From: Incurvaria masculella
Lineage: Eukaryota; Arthropoda; Insecta; Lepidoptera; Incurvariidae
Assembly (NCBI GenBank): GCA_946894095.1
Contig: OX335657.1
Span: forward strand, 15,872,001 to 15,936,000
Direction: 5' to 3'
DNA: 64,000 nucleotides
Shown: positions 10,682 through 22,089 of the stretch, one piece after another
How the letters are laid out: each line of letters opens with the position of its first letter
Numbering within the stretch: position 1 is the first letter of the stretch
Position numbers and translations under genes: made by a program
The notes under the pieces: generated by a model
What the model saw: only the letters and a program-made list of their open reading frames with translations
The model's database searches: none
What the model was told of the DNA's origin: nothing

Positions 10682-11132
10682 TGGAAGAACAAGTGTTCAT
10701 TTCTAACCCTTCATCACTTTTTGCTGTCCTATCTATACTCTATACTAATAATAAATCTGCAAGGTATGTTCATAGAGTAAGTTACTTTGTTTTAAAAGAT
10801 ACTGCGTTTGTGGACTCATGTATCATACTAAAACGAAATTTACGATTTTTAGAAATCTTTTTTGTACGTATGTATGTATGTTCCTTCATAACTCTTAAAC
10901 CGATCATCAATACTAGATGAAACTTAGTACACGTACATTTAACTACCAGGAACACAGGATAGGCTAAATAGAATTCAGTTCCGCTCACGCTAAGATGTGG
11001 CTGTCATACAAACCGAAATGCTTCGCGCGCCCCGGCGGGAGGGTGGCGGCTGAAAGAGAGAGGGATAGCAGCTGAAGGGGAGAAGCCGGCGGCAGCGGCA
11101 CTTCTTAACCACGCAACGAATATATTAGATTT
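10682..11132. other. no recognised gene
   Basis: Includes a sequence near 10870-10935 (TTCCTTCATAACTCTTAAACC) of the type seen near the 3' ends of dispersed insect elements, and a GC-richer patch at 11020-11100. No gene can be supported. Confidence 0.3.
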
Positions 11133-11164
11133 ATAATATACTAATATATATATTAGTATATTAT
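11133..11164. repeat. 32-nt perfect AT palindrome
   Basis: The left half 11133-11148 and right half 11149-11164 are exact inverse complements without a loop. Composition is AT-rich with one C and one G, so cruciform extrusion is possible but chance or slippage origin is also likely. Confidence 0.8.
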
Positions 11165-11350
11165 CAACCCACAGGATCTCTGGGCGCAGTCAGGTTCCGG
11201 GTGGGTTACCGTTAAACATGTATTACATAAAAATTACTAACGTGCGATTACCCGTCTGAATTTCCATTTGGACTTACTGATGCGTTTCACTACATACTCG
11301 TACGTTTCTATGGCGCTACGTGTTGACTAGCCTATAGCGAGTTAATATTA

Positions 11351-11901
11351 TTCCGGGAGGTCACGACATTTTTGGTCACGATAAGGTAAATGGCTGAATC
11401 TGGGTTCACATGTTAGAGACCAACCCTCTGATGCTAAATATGTCGGTCTGCTTGTGCCAAGTGGTTGCGTTATCTAGATTGGCTATATAAAATATATGTT
11501 GGTATGTACCTGCTGATGAATATACTGATTGTCTACACACATTGATACCTATTAATTATACAACAATAACCAGTCGGTTTTTTAATTAAATACTTAAATA
11601 TACCTAATTTATATCTGTAACCTAAATCGCCTATAACTACGTAATGCAACCAAAGCTTTGTTCAGTTTTGGTATTGCTAAGCAAGTATGTACTCATACTT
11701 TCATGCTTCGTTATTTGCAGCCATTTACCATCATATATATTTTTTGTCACCATAACTACTTTTTCAGGCGCATTATCTAAGTAACGCAACCACTTGGCAC
11801 AGGCAGACTGACACATTTAGCTTCAGAGGGTTGGTTTTTATCCTGTGAACCCAGTTTCAGACATTTACGTTATCGTTACCATTTTTGTCGCCACCTCCTA
11901 G
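11351..11901. mobile_element. foldback MITE with about 150-bp inverted arms (copy 1)
   Basis: The left arm begins CCGGGAGGTCACGACATTTT and includes CTGGGTTCACA, ACCAACCCTCTGATGC and CAAGTGGTTGCGTTA. The right arm carries the inverse of all of these and ends ACCTCCTAG. A second copy is at 47076-47474. The loop of copy 1 contains an extra piece shared with 37066-37110 (ATACTTTCATGCTTCGTT), a probable nested insertion. Confidence 0.85.
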
Positions 11902-12269
11902 TCTATATAGAGAAAGCTGTTGTTGCTGAAACCGCATAGCATTCACCCAAGTAGGCCGTATTGATGAGTTCAGCGCTTTTATTGACGTCTGGCGCGAGGG
12001 CCAATCATACTTTGAGTGATATTTGAACGCCGGAATGAGCCCCCGGCCTGTTCGCATTTCGCGTCCGTCGAGTTGGTCTCATTTCCCCCGTCCCTCGGAT
12101 ATTGTCGTTTCATTTCCGCCCACTGGCGTCTGATCGTTGCGCCTAATCACACGCACATTTTCAACATATTTACATATTTTCGACACATTTCTATTATTTC
12201 ATAGTTCTATACAAATGTAAAAATCCATGGGCGGGCGATTTAGCGTATCCCTCAAATGTCTGTTCTATT
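11902..12269. other. no recognised feature
   Basis: Short interval with anonymous open frames and no repeat partner of note. Confidence 0.3.
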
Positions 12270-12694
12270 CTTTTTTTGTATGCGACCTGACATGGATGGC
12301 TAATACCACAAAATTACCGTTATGATATTAGCCCAATACACCACATTCCCGAAGGAATTAGGTGCCATGCCAGGACCTTCCCTTTATGAGCACAGCTACA
12401 TTGAACTGGATGGAAAACACGGACAATTTTTCATTGCCGCTTCGACGATGTCGTCATGAACAATCTTTTCATCCAGTGCGATGGTATTTAACTCCGGGCG
12501 GATTTAGACACTACCACCTAGTAGGTGAAGGGGACCTCCAGTTTTACATGGATTCCGAACCATCGAGCAGCTCGCATTCGTGACGAAATGCACTTACCGA
12601 ACTCGGAAAGCGAAAGACAGTGGTGCATGTCGGAATTAAACCCAGGCCTCTGGTACGCTAGGCCAGTCCCCGCGCCACTAGGCCACGAGCCGCT
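12270..12694 (-). mobile_element. full-length tRNA-headed SINE
   Basis: On the plus strand it starts with poly(T) and ATGCGACCTGACATGG and ends with the inverse of the A-box head (CCACTAGGCCACGAGCCGCT). It carries a small internal insertion near 12450 (GATGTCGTCATGAACAATC) relative to other copies. Confidence 0.88.
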
Positions 12695-12828
12695 TAAATG
12701 TTGTAAATCTACGGTAACGAAGAGTTCAGCGAAATATCGATAACTGATTTGTAACTCGTAATAGAGCCTCTGATTTTATTCCTATGTTACTGTAAATTAA
12801 TTAATGTGATATGTTTGTGGAATCGACC

Positions 12829-12855
12829 GTAAAGCAAGGACACATTAATTAAATA
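12829..12855 (-). repeat. tail fragment shared with tRNA-Leu-like element
   Basis: CGACCGTAAAGCAAGGACAC plus ATTAATTAAA is the inverse of the 3' part of the element at 24638-24812. Another fragment is near 38872-38898. Confidence 0.55.
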
Positions 12856-12877
12856 AACAGTCCTGCAAAAAAACTAC

Positions 12878-13165
12878 TTAAGGTGGCCCTGCCCGGCGTG
12901 ACTAACTTATTAGCAAGCAAGATACGAAACCGTGCTATTGCGCTCTGGGACCTTCTCTTTCAATGAAAAAGACAAGCTCCTTGATGAGGAGGATGCAACA
13001 TGTCCACAAAGCAGACAATGCGCATAGTGTTTCATTTGGTAAGATTTACGAAAATTTTAATTACAAAACGACTTATAGCTCAAAGCAAATAACGACCGCT
13101 GTAGTCAAAAAACCAACATAAACAAAATCGATTATAAATTTTCATGAAACAAGCTAGGTCTGATG
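12878..13165 (-). mobile_element. TTAA MITE family a, partial inverted copy
   Basis: It begins TTAAGGTGGCCCTGCCCGGCG, the inverse of the right end of 34278-34814. It runs backwards through GGTAAGATTTACGAAAATTTTAATTAC before losing similarity. Confidence 0.85.
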
Positions 13166-13614
13166 ACAGCACAATTTGGAAGAGTCAAGCTATGCGTACA
13201 TACAAACTGCATCAAAGCGGATCGGGTCGAGAGACGCCATACGTTGAAGTTGATAAGAGCCATCGCATCACTCAATTAGAAACACTCTCACTAGATTTGC
13301 CAGGGCGTCGCGAGGGGTGAATCGCTACGTGGAGCTCCGTCGACTCCAGACTCCTTCAAAGGCTTCGAGGACTTGGTATTCAGGCGCGATTGAATATTCC
13401 GTGGCTATTGCAAGACGACGATAATGGCCACCGAAAATGGAGAACGCTTGAGCGGTCTTTCAAGTGGCCGATTGTTTGCTGGGCTCTTGGCTGCGCGAAG
13501 CACGCGGGTCGGCAACTTTTGATGGGAAAACCAACAAATGGGTCGAATAATATGGGTGGGGAATATGATAATCTGTGACTACGTTCTCGGCGCACAGCTT
13601 TCATCCCATTTGGA
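13166..13614. other. no recognised feature
   Basis: Overlapping open frames of 62-75 codons occur on both strands at 13380-13604. There is no motif and no repeat partner. I do not call a gene. Confidence 0.3.
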
Positions 13615-14675
13615 AAACCTAGTTGAACGTCATTTTCCTCTTACACATTCTGAAACCCTATTTTTTATGCAACCTGATATGGATGTCTAGTACCACACAA
13701 CTACCGTTATGATATTAGCCCAATACACCACATTTCCGAATTAATTAGATGCCATGCCAGGACCTTCCCTTTATGAGCAGGGCTACATTGAACTGGATGG
13801 AAAACACGGACAATTTTTCATTGCCGCTTCGACCATCTTTTCATCCAATGCGATGGTACTTAACTCCGGGCGGACTTAGACACTACCACCTAGTAGGGGA
13901 AGGGGGCCTACAGTTTTACATGGATTCCGAACCATCGAGCAGCTCGCATTCGTGACGAAATGCACTTATCGAACTCGGAAAGAGAAAGACAGCGGTGCAT
14001 GTCGGAATTGAACCCAGGCCTCTGGCACGCTAGGCCAGTCCCCGCGCCACTAAGCTACGAGCCGCTCAACAATAAATATATTCGTCCACCTTTAAATTTA
14101 AACAACCGTGTACGGTGACAAAAAGAAAACTTAGTGCTGAGTCGGAAAAGAGCCGAAATAATAGTCCGTCCAATTTCGCCCGTTAACGGCGGCACGTTTC
14201 GCCATCACGCCCGATGAGCGTCCTTTGAGGACGCCCCATGAATGCTTTAAACGTCACTTTCCTCTTACACGCTCTGAAACCCTAATATGAATATATTCGT
14301 CCAGCTTTAAATTTAACAATCCATGCACGGCAACAAAAAGAAAACTTAGTGCTGAATCGAAAAAGAGCCGAAATAATAGTCCGTCCAATTTCGCCCATTA
14401 ACGGCGGCACGTTTCGCCATCACGCCCGATGAGCGTCCTTTGAGGACGCCCCATGAATGCTTTAAACGTCATTTTCGTCTTACACGCTCTGAAACCCTAA
14501 TATGAATATATTCGTCCAGCTTTAAATTTAACAATCCATGTACGGCAACAAAAAGAAAACTTAGTGCTGAATCGAAAAAGAGCCGAAATAATAGTCCGTC
14601 CAATTTCGCCCGTTAACGTCGGCACGTTTCGCTATCACGCCCGATGAGCGTCCTTTGAGCACGCCCCATGAATGC
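13615..14675 (+). repeat. 215-bp tandem array, interrupted by a SINE
   Basis: Units begin near TATATTCGTCCAGCTTTAAA (phase marks at 14081, 14296 and 14511, an exact period of 215). They include AACTTAGTGCTGAATCG, GTCCGTCCAATTTCGCCC, CATCACGCCCGATGAGCGTC and end CACGCTCTGAAACCCTAAT. The end of an earlier unit (AACGTCATTTTCCTCTTACAC) is at 13623-13658, separated from the rest by the SINE at 13660-14067. About three units are visible, consistent with a small satellite-like array. Confidence 0.9.
13660..14067 (-). mobile_element. tRNA-headed SINE inserted into the 215-bp array
   Basis: It runs from poly(T) plus ATGCAACCTGATATGG on the plus strand to the inverse head (CCACTAAGCTACGAGCCGCT). Array sequence lies on both sides in register, so the SINE entered an existing array. 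Confidence 0.9.
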
Positions 14676-15589
14676 GAGAGTGGACCCGCGCCGCCTTTCC
14701 GCGCGCTTTTAATGAAAACTGCAGCGTGATGAGTCCGTATTGTTCGCCCGGTGTAAGTTGGCACTTCTCTCGCTACACCCGCTCCGCCGTCTTGGACAAT
14801 GCCGAATGACATCGATTCGGCATTCAGAAGTCGGTTGGCTGCGGGCGTATTTAATCTTAGTAAAGTACGTTTTTTTTGGCAACATTGTTCATAGTTCATT
14901 TATTTAATAGATTTTTCTACGTCGCTTGATTCTACGTCATTTGCTTAGTTTGAGGATGCGGTTTAGTCACGAAATATGACGTATTAGTAAGTGAGTAACT
15001 TTCAGAGTTCTTCTTAAAAAAAGCAGGTGACATACATTTTGTTATTACAACTGATCATATTTGGACCTTTACTGTTTCGTCGTGGCACCAAATTGTTGTA
15101 ATTATTCTTGTCAATTTTCCAGGACGGTATGCGACTGATACACTCGTTGTTACCGCGGAGATATTTGATGCCTTTAAAGTTTAGTTCCTGTTAAGTTTAT
15201 TTGCTACATTATTTTATTGATGTGTTCTCCTAAGGATTTAATATGTGGAAACTCGAGCGAGAGCTCTGTCATCCTATTCAGGCGTATATGGTTTGAGCAA
15301 AAAAATAAAGCCAGCTTCTCAAATTGACCACTGCCAACTTGTGCTGCTATAACAATATGTGTGCATTGGGCGTTCACTAGCGCGAGAAAATGGATCTCAC
15401 CCGGTTTCATTAAAATTTATTTTAAAGCTGCAGATTTAGGCTTTGAAGTGGTCAGCGTGAAATGGCCTTAGTTTTCCGAGGAAATGCTAAAATGTTTGCG
15501 CGTAGAAAAGCCTAATTCGGGTTAAAGAGGAGGCACCTCTGTCAAACTCCTGGGAAGTTTATAACTTATTGCACGCATAATTTTCAGGG
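14676..15589. other. no recognised feature
   Basis: GC-richer to about 14830, then AT-rich. Open frames of 112 codons or less have no recognisable domain; the 112-codon minus frame at 14561-14899 overlaps the tandem array and is not a gene call. Confidence 0.3.
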
Positions 15590-16060
15590 AACTGAAAGTG
15601 TCATTTAGTCGCCGTCGGTTGCCCGCCGCGCAATTTGCCGAATGTCCCAGCTAATTTGAATGCTAATCGTCGGAGTGCGGGCGCGCAATTAGTCGCCGTC
15701 GTGTTTTTGGCGTCACTCATCGGGCGTTCGGGCGTACTCGGGCCCTCAAGTGTCAGCTCACGTCTAGGGCGATGACGGCGATGTGGACCGAGGAGCGGGT
15801 ATGATTGTTTGAGTGAGTTTTAATGAGTTGAACGCCGGCGCGTGTGCTCCGTCAACTGGAGTGCCCCGCCGCCGTCGTCTCGTGGCGCACCGGCCGGTTC
15901 CGGAGTGGACGTGTCGTCCGGCGGTTCCCGGAGTGGCCGTTTTGCTTGAATCCTTTCCCTTGGTAATTTGCTCTGATTGAAGGAGTAAGTGGAGCTTGCT
16001 CGAGCGTAAGTACCTGCTGGAGGATTTAATTTGCTTCGCATGCTAGCGTGATTGTCGTTT
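15590..16060. other. GC-rich unique stretch, possible regulatory or exonic DNA
   Basis: Markedly richer in CpG than its surroundings. It contains a repeated AATTAGTCGCCGTCG-like motif (around 15606 and 15688) and a possible splice donor GAGCGTAAGTAC near 15998. No repeat partner in the window and no convincing reading frame (73 codons at best on the minus strand). It could be a promoter-proximal region or non-coding first exon; this is only an impression from composition. Confidence 0.25.
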
Positions 16061-16157
16061 TAACGGAGATGTGGGCAAACATTTGTGATGCGGTCCGATC
16101 ACGACGAGTGCGTACTTTTTAGATTTCCACTGAACTTACAGCTGCGAACGGCGACCT

Positions 16158-16232
16158 AAGATCAGCTCGAAACGTCGTAGAATGTCTCCTCTCCTCCGCG
16201 TGAAAAGCCGTAAGTTTTCAAACATGTACTCT
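16158..16232 (-). repeat. CGAAACGTCGG repeat fragment
   Basis: AGATCAGCTCGAAACGTCG, then CCGCGTGAAAAGCCGTAAG and TTTCAAACATGT. This matches the inverse arm at 10334-10396 with several changes. Confidence 0.7.
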
Positions 16233-16991
16233 ATTCGCTATTTCCACAGATAACCGTGGAAAATGAACTCGCCGGTGAATAGGCAAGAGAGTGATTAAAT
16301 GTCGTTAAGTGGCATTTATGCTTACTAACTGTACACTGTCAAACGTCGACGTGTTATTCAGCAATTGAACTGATTTTTACCGGTAAGTATGGTACGAAAT
16401 GCTACCGTAGATTTATTCACTCACTTGCCTATTCACCCGGCGATATAATTTACCATGGTATGTTACCAATTACCCTATAACATCGACAATTTCGTCTGCG
16501 CCTTTCTCTTTGCATTTTGTTGGACCTCTGTTTTATTCTCCTATTTATACTGAAGCTTTTAGAGAAGTTACTTAAAAAAATAGTCCTTTCAGCCTAGTTT
16601 GTAGATGAAGTCTAGGTACCCATATACTTTTCACCGGTGACTGAGAAGGACCCTTTTCCGCAATTGCCACCCGCGATGCATCACCGCATGGATCCGTCAC
16701 GCTCGTAAGGCCACACATTTCTCCTGCCCGTTATTGATGGCCTCGATCGAAAGTGACATGTCGAATTCCTGCAGCAATACAGAAAGTACAGCCGGTTAAA
16801 CTAAACTATTTTTATTTCACTATAAAGAAAAGGGTTATTGGACAAAGGACAATTCTGTCAACTGTAGTTGTTCTACAATAAAGATTTTAAGTTTCAATGG
16901 AAATCCGTCGTACAGATTTCCTTCTCTTATGACGTTTCGTGACCTGTTCGCCTCTTTCGATATTGTCAAAAATGTACCTACGCTCACTTTT
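16233..16991. other. no recognised feature
   Basis: Mixed-composition DNA without repeat partners or credible frames. Confidence 0.3.
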
Positions 16992-17305
16992 AAAAACCGA
17001 CCAAGTGCGAGTCGGACTCGCACACAAAGGGTTCCGTACCATCGTACAAGATTTAACACAAAAAACACCTTTTTAAAGGTTGGTAAAGGGGCCCCCTTTA
17101 ATTTTAATATTTTTTATTTTACCTATTTGTTGTTATAGCGGCCAAATAAATACACACTCTGTGAAAATTTCAGCTGTCTATCTGTTACGGTTACTGAGAT
17201 ACAGCCCTGTGACAGACGGACGGACGGACGGACGGACGGACGGACAGCGGAGGCTTAGTAATAAGATTCCGTTGGAACCCTTTGGGTACGGAACCCTAAT
17301 AAAAT
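16992..17305 (+). repeat. MINE-1-like element, complete
   Basis: The head AAAACCGACCAAGTGCGAGT, with the B-box-like GGGTTCCGTACC, is followed by CAAGATTTAACACAAAAAAC, a T-rich middle, AAATACACACTCTGTGAAAA and GAGATACAGCCCTGTGACAG. Then come (GGAC)n at about 17217-17245 and TTGGGTACGGAACCCTAAT. The head and tail GGGTTCCGTACC motifs are inverted relative to each other. Assignment to the lepidopteran microsatellite-associated type is from memory of the consensus. Confidence 0.85.
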
Positions 17306-18053
17306 CAAACCTGCTAACCGAGCGCAAACTTTCCTGCTTGTAGGGTTCAATTCATAAGATGATTCTTGTGATTTTCGGGTATTTTTATTGCTTTTAATTA
17401 ATATAGGATGAGGAATGGTAAAAATTAGGCTTGTCATCTTCTCGTTCGTAAATCAATTTCTGGGGTATCACGGCTTTATTCGCATCAGATCGGCTGTTAG
17501 TCATAAGAAAATCGAATCTTTAGCCCCGGTTGCACGAAGAAACGGCTGAGTTAATCAATGTTCAAACACGTCATTTTGAGTGATCCGCATAGAATTCCTA
17601 CTGTCCACACAAAGTGACGTGTTTGATAATACTTTGACGTTGATTTTAATTTTTTGTCCTTTCGTGCACTCGGCCCTTAGATAATAGAATGCAGATCTTC
17701 TCTACTAAATTGTTTGCCAAATCCGATGAAACCGGACTTTCAGGTCGTCGCGAAATCCGTAGAGATGCATCGAGTCCAATTCGATGTCGTCTGGACAAAA
17801 TCATTCAATGAAATCTCCCGGCGCACCGAGAGTTGCTTGTCTGACTTCGTTTTGTCCCGGAGCTTTTCTGGCTCCGGAAAGAGCTTTTCGAAGGGAAGTT
17901 GTTTTACTTTTTCCGTGCTGAGAATTTCGCAGGAGAAGTTCGGTGTTCAATCTGTCGCGGGCCGGGTCTTGCCTCCGCGCTTATCCGCCGACTCGGGCGG
18001 CGTGTTCTGAAATTATGTTGTTATTTTTTCGCTCTGGTTCGGAAAGCCTGAGC
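17306..18053. other. no recognised feature
   Basis: A 98-codon + frame at 17714-18010 has no motif. No repeat partner found. Confidence 0.3.
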
Positions 18054-18401
18054 CGGTAGTCTAAGTTGTCACCTAAATTGGCGTTACGGCAAACCGATCG
18101 ACTGGCGTTTTCAAATGTATGGAGAAATTGAAGAGCGCGCGCAGCGGGCGTTAAGCGCACTAACATTTGCGAGTCCGAGCTTGATTTGACAGCTTACTCA
18201 ACGTTGCCGTAAATACGTCGACGTTGCCGTTTACGTCCACTCCGCGTTTTCATACAAATCGGAAGTCCGCGTTTGACTTTGACAGCTTGAAGAAGTAAAA
18301 CCACAGAATATCTTGCAAAAACTTGTGTGGAGTTTGGAGAAAACGCCAGTCGATCGGTTTGCCGTAAACGCCAATTTAGGTGAGAACTCAGACTGACCAC
18401 T
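18054..18401. mobile_element. MITE with long terminal inverted repeats (intact copy)
   Basis: The left TIR runs AGTCTAAGTTGTCACC, TAAATTGGCGTTACGGC, AAACCGATCGACTGGCGTTTTC. The right end is its inverse (GAAAACGCCAGTCGATCGGT, then GCCAATTTAGGTGAGAACTC). Arms are about 65-70 bp. A second copy at 30703-31444 is split by a SINE. Confidence 0.88.
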
Positions 18402-18493
18402 CTGAGCATTATTTCAGCAATGAGCGTATTTTCTAAGTTTACCAGAAGTGAAAAAGTCGTCACTCGATTTTCAATTTTATTTCTTTGTTGATT

Positions 18494-18886
18494 GACGCCT
18501 AGTGGCGCGGGGATTTGCCTAACGTGCTAGAGATCTGGGTTCAAATCCTCGCCCCGATTATGCACCACTTTATTTGTCTTTCTAAGTTCGCTAAGTGCAT
18601 TTCGTCACGAATACGAGCTGCTCCCTGGTTCGGAATCTATGTAAAACTGTAGGTTCTCTTCCTTAATAAGCGGTAGAGTAGAAGCCCGCCCGGGTTGGTA
18701 CCATCATCATCGGATGAAAATATGGTCGAAGCGCCAATGAAAAATTGTTCGTATTTTCCATCCAGTTCAATGTAGCCGTGCCCATCAAGGGAAGGCACCT
18801 AATTGCTTCGGAAATTTGGTGTATTGAGCTTATATCACAATGTTAATTGTTTGATATTAGCCGTCCATGTCAGGTTGCATAAAAAC
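18494..18886 (+). mobile_element. tRNA-headed SINE, diverged
   Basis: The head GCCTAGTGGCGCGGGG with B box GGGTTCAAATCC is followed by TCTAAGTTCGCTAAGTGCAT and CATGTCAGGTTGCATAAAAA. This B box is closer to a true tRNA than in the other copies. Confidence 0.88.
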
Positions 18887-19055
18887 AATTTAGACATACG
18901 TATATTATTCGCGGAGTCAAAGTGCTGCCTCTAGAGTTGATGCACGTTCAGGCTAGTTCAGCATCATTTCTCACGTCTTCTCATAACTTGGTACAAAATT
19001 CCACTTCTCCTAGGAAATTCCCCTTTCCGCAAGGCTTCTACCTTAGTTTATTTTC

Positions 19056-19140
19056 AATTATTCCAATATTCGTACTAATATAAGTTTCCAATATAAGTTT
19101 CAATATTAGTTCTAATATTACTTCCAATATTAGTTCTAGT
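19056..19140 (+). repeat. short TAATATTAG-type tandem repeat
   Basis: Five or six imperfect units follow the patterns TTCCAATATTAGTTCTAATA and TTCCAATATAAG. Confidence 0.7.
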
Positions 19141-19320
19141 GAGCCGTGGTTCGTATACGTGTATTGTGCTCTTGTTTACATCAAACATGTCTAAGTCGAG
19201 ATTAAATAAGACGTAAGCAGTAGAATCAATGTTTTTTTTTAAATTCAAATATTTTTTTGGTAGCTATTTATTAGGCTCTATAAAAAGTGTACTAGTCATG
19301 AGAACATTTAGGAAAATAAA

Positions 19321-19455
19321 GTATTCATTAGTGAATTTCGTTACGAATTCGAGCTGTTCCATCGTTCGGAATCCATGCAAAACTGTAGGTCCCCTTCCCC
19401 TACTGCCACCATCGCATTGGATGAAACGATAATTGGTCCAGTCACACAAAAAAAA
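19321..19455 (+). mobile_element. SINE fragment with internal deletion
   Basis: Body piece GTTCGGAATCCATGCAAAAC, CCTTCCCCTACTGCCACC, CATTGGATGAAACGAT ending in a short A tract. Both head and 3' body are missing. Confidence 0.7.
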
Positions 19456-19996
19456 CATATAAATTAGGATTTCTTACTTCTAATAAAGAGTATTTATGTA
19501 CTCCGTTTCTTTCTCTTCGAGTTTGATGAGAAAGAGCATTTATTTAAATTGAACGCTTACTTTGAATGGAAATTACGTGAGGAAAACACATTAATTAATT
19601 GGGTGGTGTGTGGGGTCTAGCAACAGATGGATGACACCCCCTCCCCCCCCTGACTCACAAAATGGCGGAACAAGGTCGACATAAGTCAGACGCTGCGATA
19701 GCCGCTACCGAATGTTCGGTTCTCGGGTGCCAGAAACGATGACCGCGACGATGTGTTTGATCTAAGAGGACTTTGAGGTGATTACGTTCCATACAATGGG
19801 CGTGCCTGTTGCCTCAGTCAAATCAAGACATATATTTTTTTCAACATTTTCATATTAAATAAATGATTTACTTTTGTACGTTTCTTTTTTATATAACTTA
19901 ACTTGTATCCATGATATACGTCTTTTTGTATTTCTATACAACTTTTTAGAGGCAATATCATGGATATGAGGATAAGTCCGACTCGTACTTGTATCG
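19456..19996. other. no recognised feature
   Basis: Contains a C-rich homopolymer patch at about 19641-19650. No other feature seen. Confidence 0.3.
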
Positions 19997-20293
19997 TTTT
20001 TTAGGGTTCCCCACCCAAAGGATGCCAACGGAACCCTATTACTAAGCCTCCGCTGTCCGTCCGTCCATCCGTCCTTCCGTCCGTCTATCTCATGTACCGT
20101 AATAGGTAGGCAGCTGAAATTTTCACAGAGTATGTATTAATTTTGCCGCTATAACAACAAATGGGTAAAATATAAAAATAATAATACTTATAGGGGGCCC
20201 CATACAAAAAACGTGATTTTTTTGTGTTAAATCTTGTACGATGGTACGGAACCTTTCGTGTGCGAGTCCAACACGCACTTGGCCGGTTTTTTT
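19997..20293 (-). repeat. MINE-1-like element, complete
   Basis: Starts TTTTTAGGGTTCCCCACCC, has CCTCCGCTGTCCGTCCGTCC and ends ACACGCACTTGGCCGGTTTT. All family landmarks are in order. Confidence 0.85.
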
Positions 20294-20899
20294 ATCTAGC
20301 CTCAGCCGCTAATGGAAAGCAAAAATGTAATGGCCCAACGTCTTTATGTGTACTTACTTCCCGTTGCAGGTTTAAATACTGCTCCCGCTAAATGGATCTC
20401 GTGTTACCGAAATATTAAAAAGTCCATTGGGCGCAAAAAAAATACCGCTAGCGGCAAGGGGATGTAATTTACCACGGTGCCATAAATACGGCTCTAATGT
20501 CCTGATACAATCTTATTCAATTAGGGCCTGAGAAAGTATTCAGGACCTGCCGACATGCCCTTTTTTAAAAATAGGTTTTATGATGTTGCATTCATATTTA
20601 ACAAATATTACTAATTTCCTTGTATAACTTTACTTATTAATAACTTTATGTTATTATCATTATAATTATAACCTTACCATATAGTTGCATGGAAGATTCA
20701 GCTAATATTTAATATCGAATATTAAGGACTTTGGACTTAATGCTCGTTTGCAATAATTTCATTGTAATAGAAAAAACTGTATTTTTATTTCTCAACAGCA
20801 GAATCGAATAAGTGGCAAAATTTGGTTACCCATGACTAGATAGACTTTGACAGCTGTCACAAGAAGGATTCTATATTCTTCAGTTTTGGCAGACAATAT
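20294..20899. other. no recognised feature
   Basis: AT-rich. No repeat partner or frame of note. Confidence 0.3.
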
Positions 20900-21300
20900 A
20901 AAGATCGATCACCACACATCGGTTAATCTCAACTTATTATTAGTCCTAAGAAGGATTATAGTAATTATGTGTGTTCATTGTTTTGTAATAAAAATTAAAA
21001 AACGAAAAGTATCTATAACATTTTCTAGGACTAGCTTAATGTTTTCTGGGAGGGTTGTCATAAGAAATAGTGATGGAACCAGAATAGAGCCCTGTAGGAC
21101 AACAAATATTCTAAGGAAAGTTCTTTCCTTGATTGGTGCCTTTATTATCAAAGTTTTTTTTTTCGCTGTGTCATCAACCAATCTTAAGTTATTTTGATTC
21201 AGAATAATGTTACAAACAAAACTTTTTAAAACTTGAAAACAATGCCTTAACTCAGTGGATATAATGTTATAACGGTCAGAAATTAAAATCATATTTTTGA
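20900..21300 (-). pseudogene. degenerate non-LTR retrotransposon RT fragment
   Basis: A minus-strand frame at 20975-21292 contains VLQGSILVPSLFL, a damaged form of the LINE reverse-transcriptase block normally written PQGSxLGPxLF, followed by LPENIKLVLENV where NDLP would be expected. The preceding residues do not keep a clear catalytic aspartate motif and no full frame survives. I infer an old Jockey/CR1-like copy; the clade is uncertain. Confidence 0.5.
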
Positions 21301-21990
21301 ATTGAAAATATTTGAACTTCTTACCCTGATCACTTCATTCGGACCCAGTTTAGGCATAAATATTTAAAACCAAATTTTGTTTGTCACATAATTCTAAATT
21401 AAACTAAGTATGATTGATGGCTGTGCGAAAAAAAACGGCATCACGTTCCATACAAAATGCGCCATTGTCCTTTGATAATGTCGTTCCTTCATTGTCCAAG
21501 GCGTGTCCTTAAATATTTGGAAAGTGCCGCCTACCATAAATGTACCTTGCAAGGTGATCCATGAAGCATACACTATTCTTGAATTCACTTACATATGTAT
21601 TTATACTGATACCTGTAAATTACTAATTAAATGCACTTTTTTTTTAAAGATGATTTTGAAGACTTGTATTATGATTGTAAAATTGGTTTTTGAAACAGCT
21701 TATTGTTATGGCACTGATCACTTCCTCTTGCAGTTTAGTTCACTAATCCGTTGGATATAAAATGCTATATCTTGGGTTTGAGGATTTCTATTTCGGCTTA
21801 GTTTACTTATTTTACATTGTACATGTTGGATGCATTATATTAGTGTTTATTTTATTTATTAACATTGTTTTGCTTTCATACAATTTCATCAATCATTGAG
21901 TTTTTCAAGGGAACTCTTTTCGAGAAGTATTTTTTTTATTTTAACAGAAACATTTTGAAGTTTATATGTCAACCTCTGAAAGTTATCAGT
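21301..21990. other. AT-rich, probably further decayed retroelement
   Basis: Between two LINE-like fragments. Anonymous short frames only. Confidence 0.3.
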
Positions 21991-22065
21991 ACTTCCAAAC
22001 TCAAACCCTGCTACTAATAATCCCAGATCATCGTCTGAATAGTTATACAATGTTTTGTCCCTTTC
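21991..22065 (-). pseudogene. LINE RT motif-C fragment (inverted partner)
   Basis: On the minus strand it encodes LYNYSDDDLGLLVAG, a form of the Y-ADD-LLV block of LINE reverse transcriptases in which the alanine is replaced by aspartate. It is the inverse of 22095-22152. Confidence 0.45.
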
Positions 22066-22089
22066 TATCGAATTAGAAACTGCCTGTCA

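Noticed and set aside
14561..14899. 112-codon minus ORF
   Set aside because: Overlaps the 215-bp tandem array, ends in unrelated DNA and has no motif.
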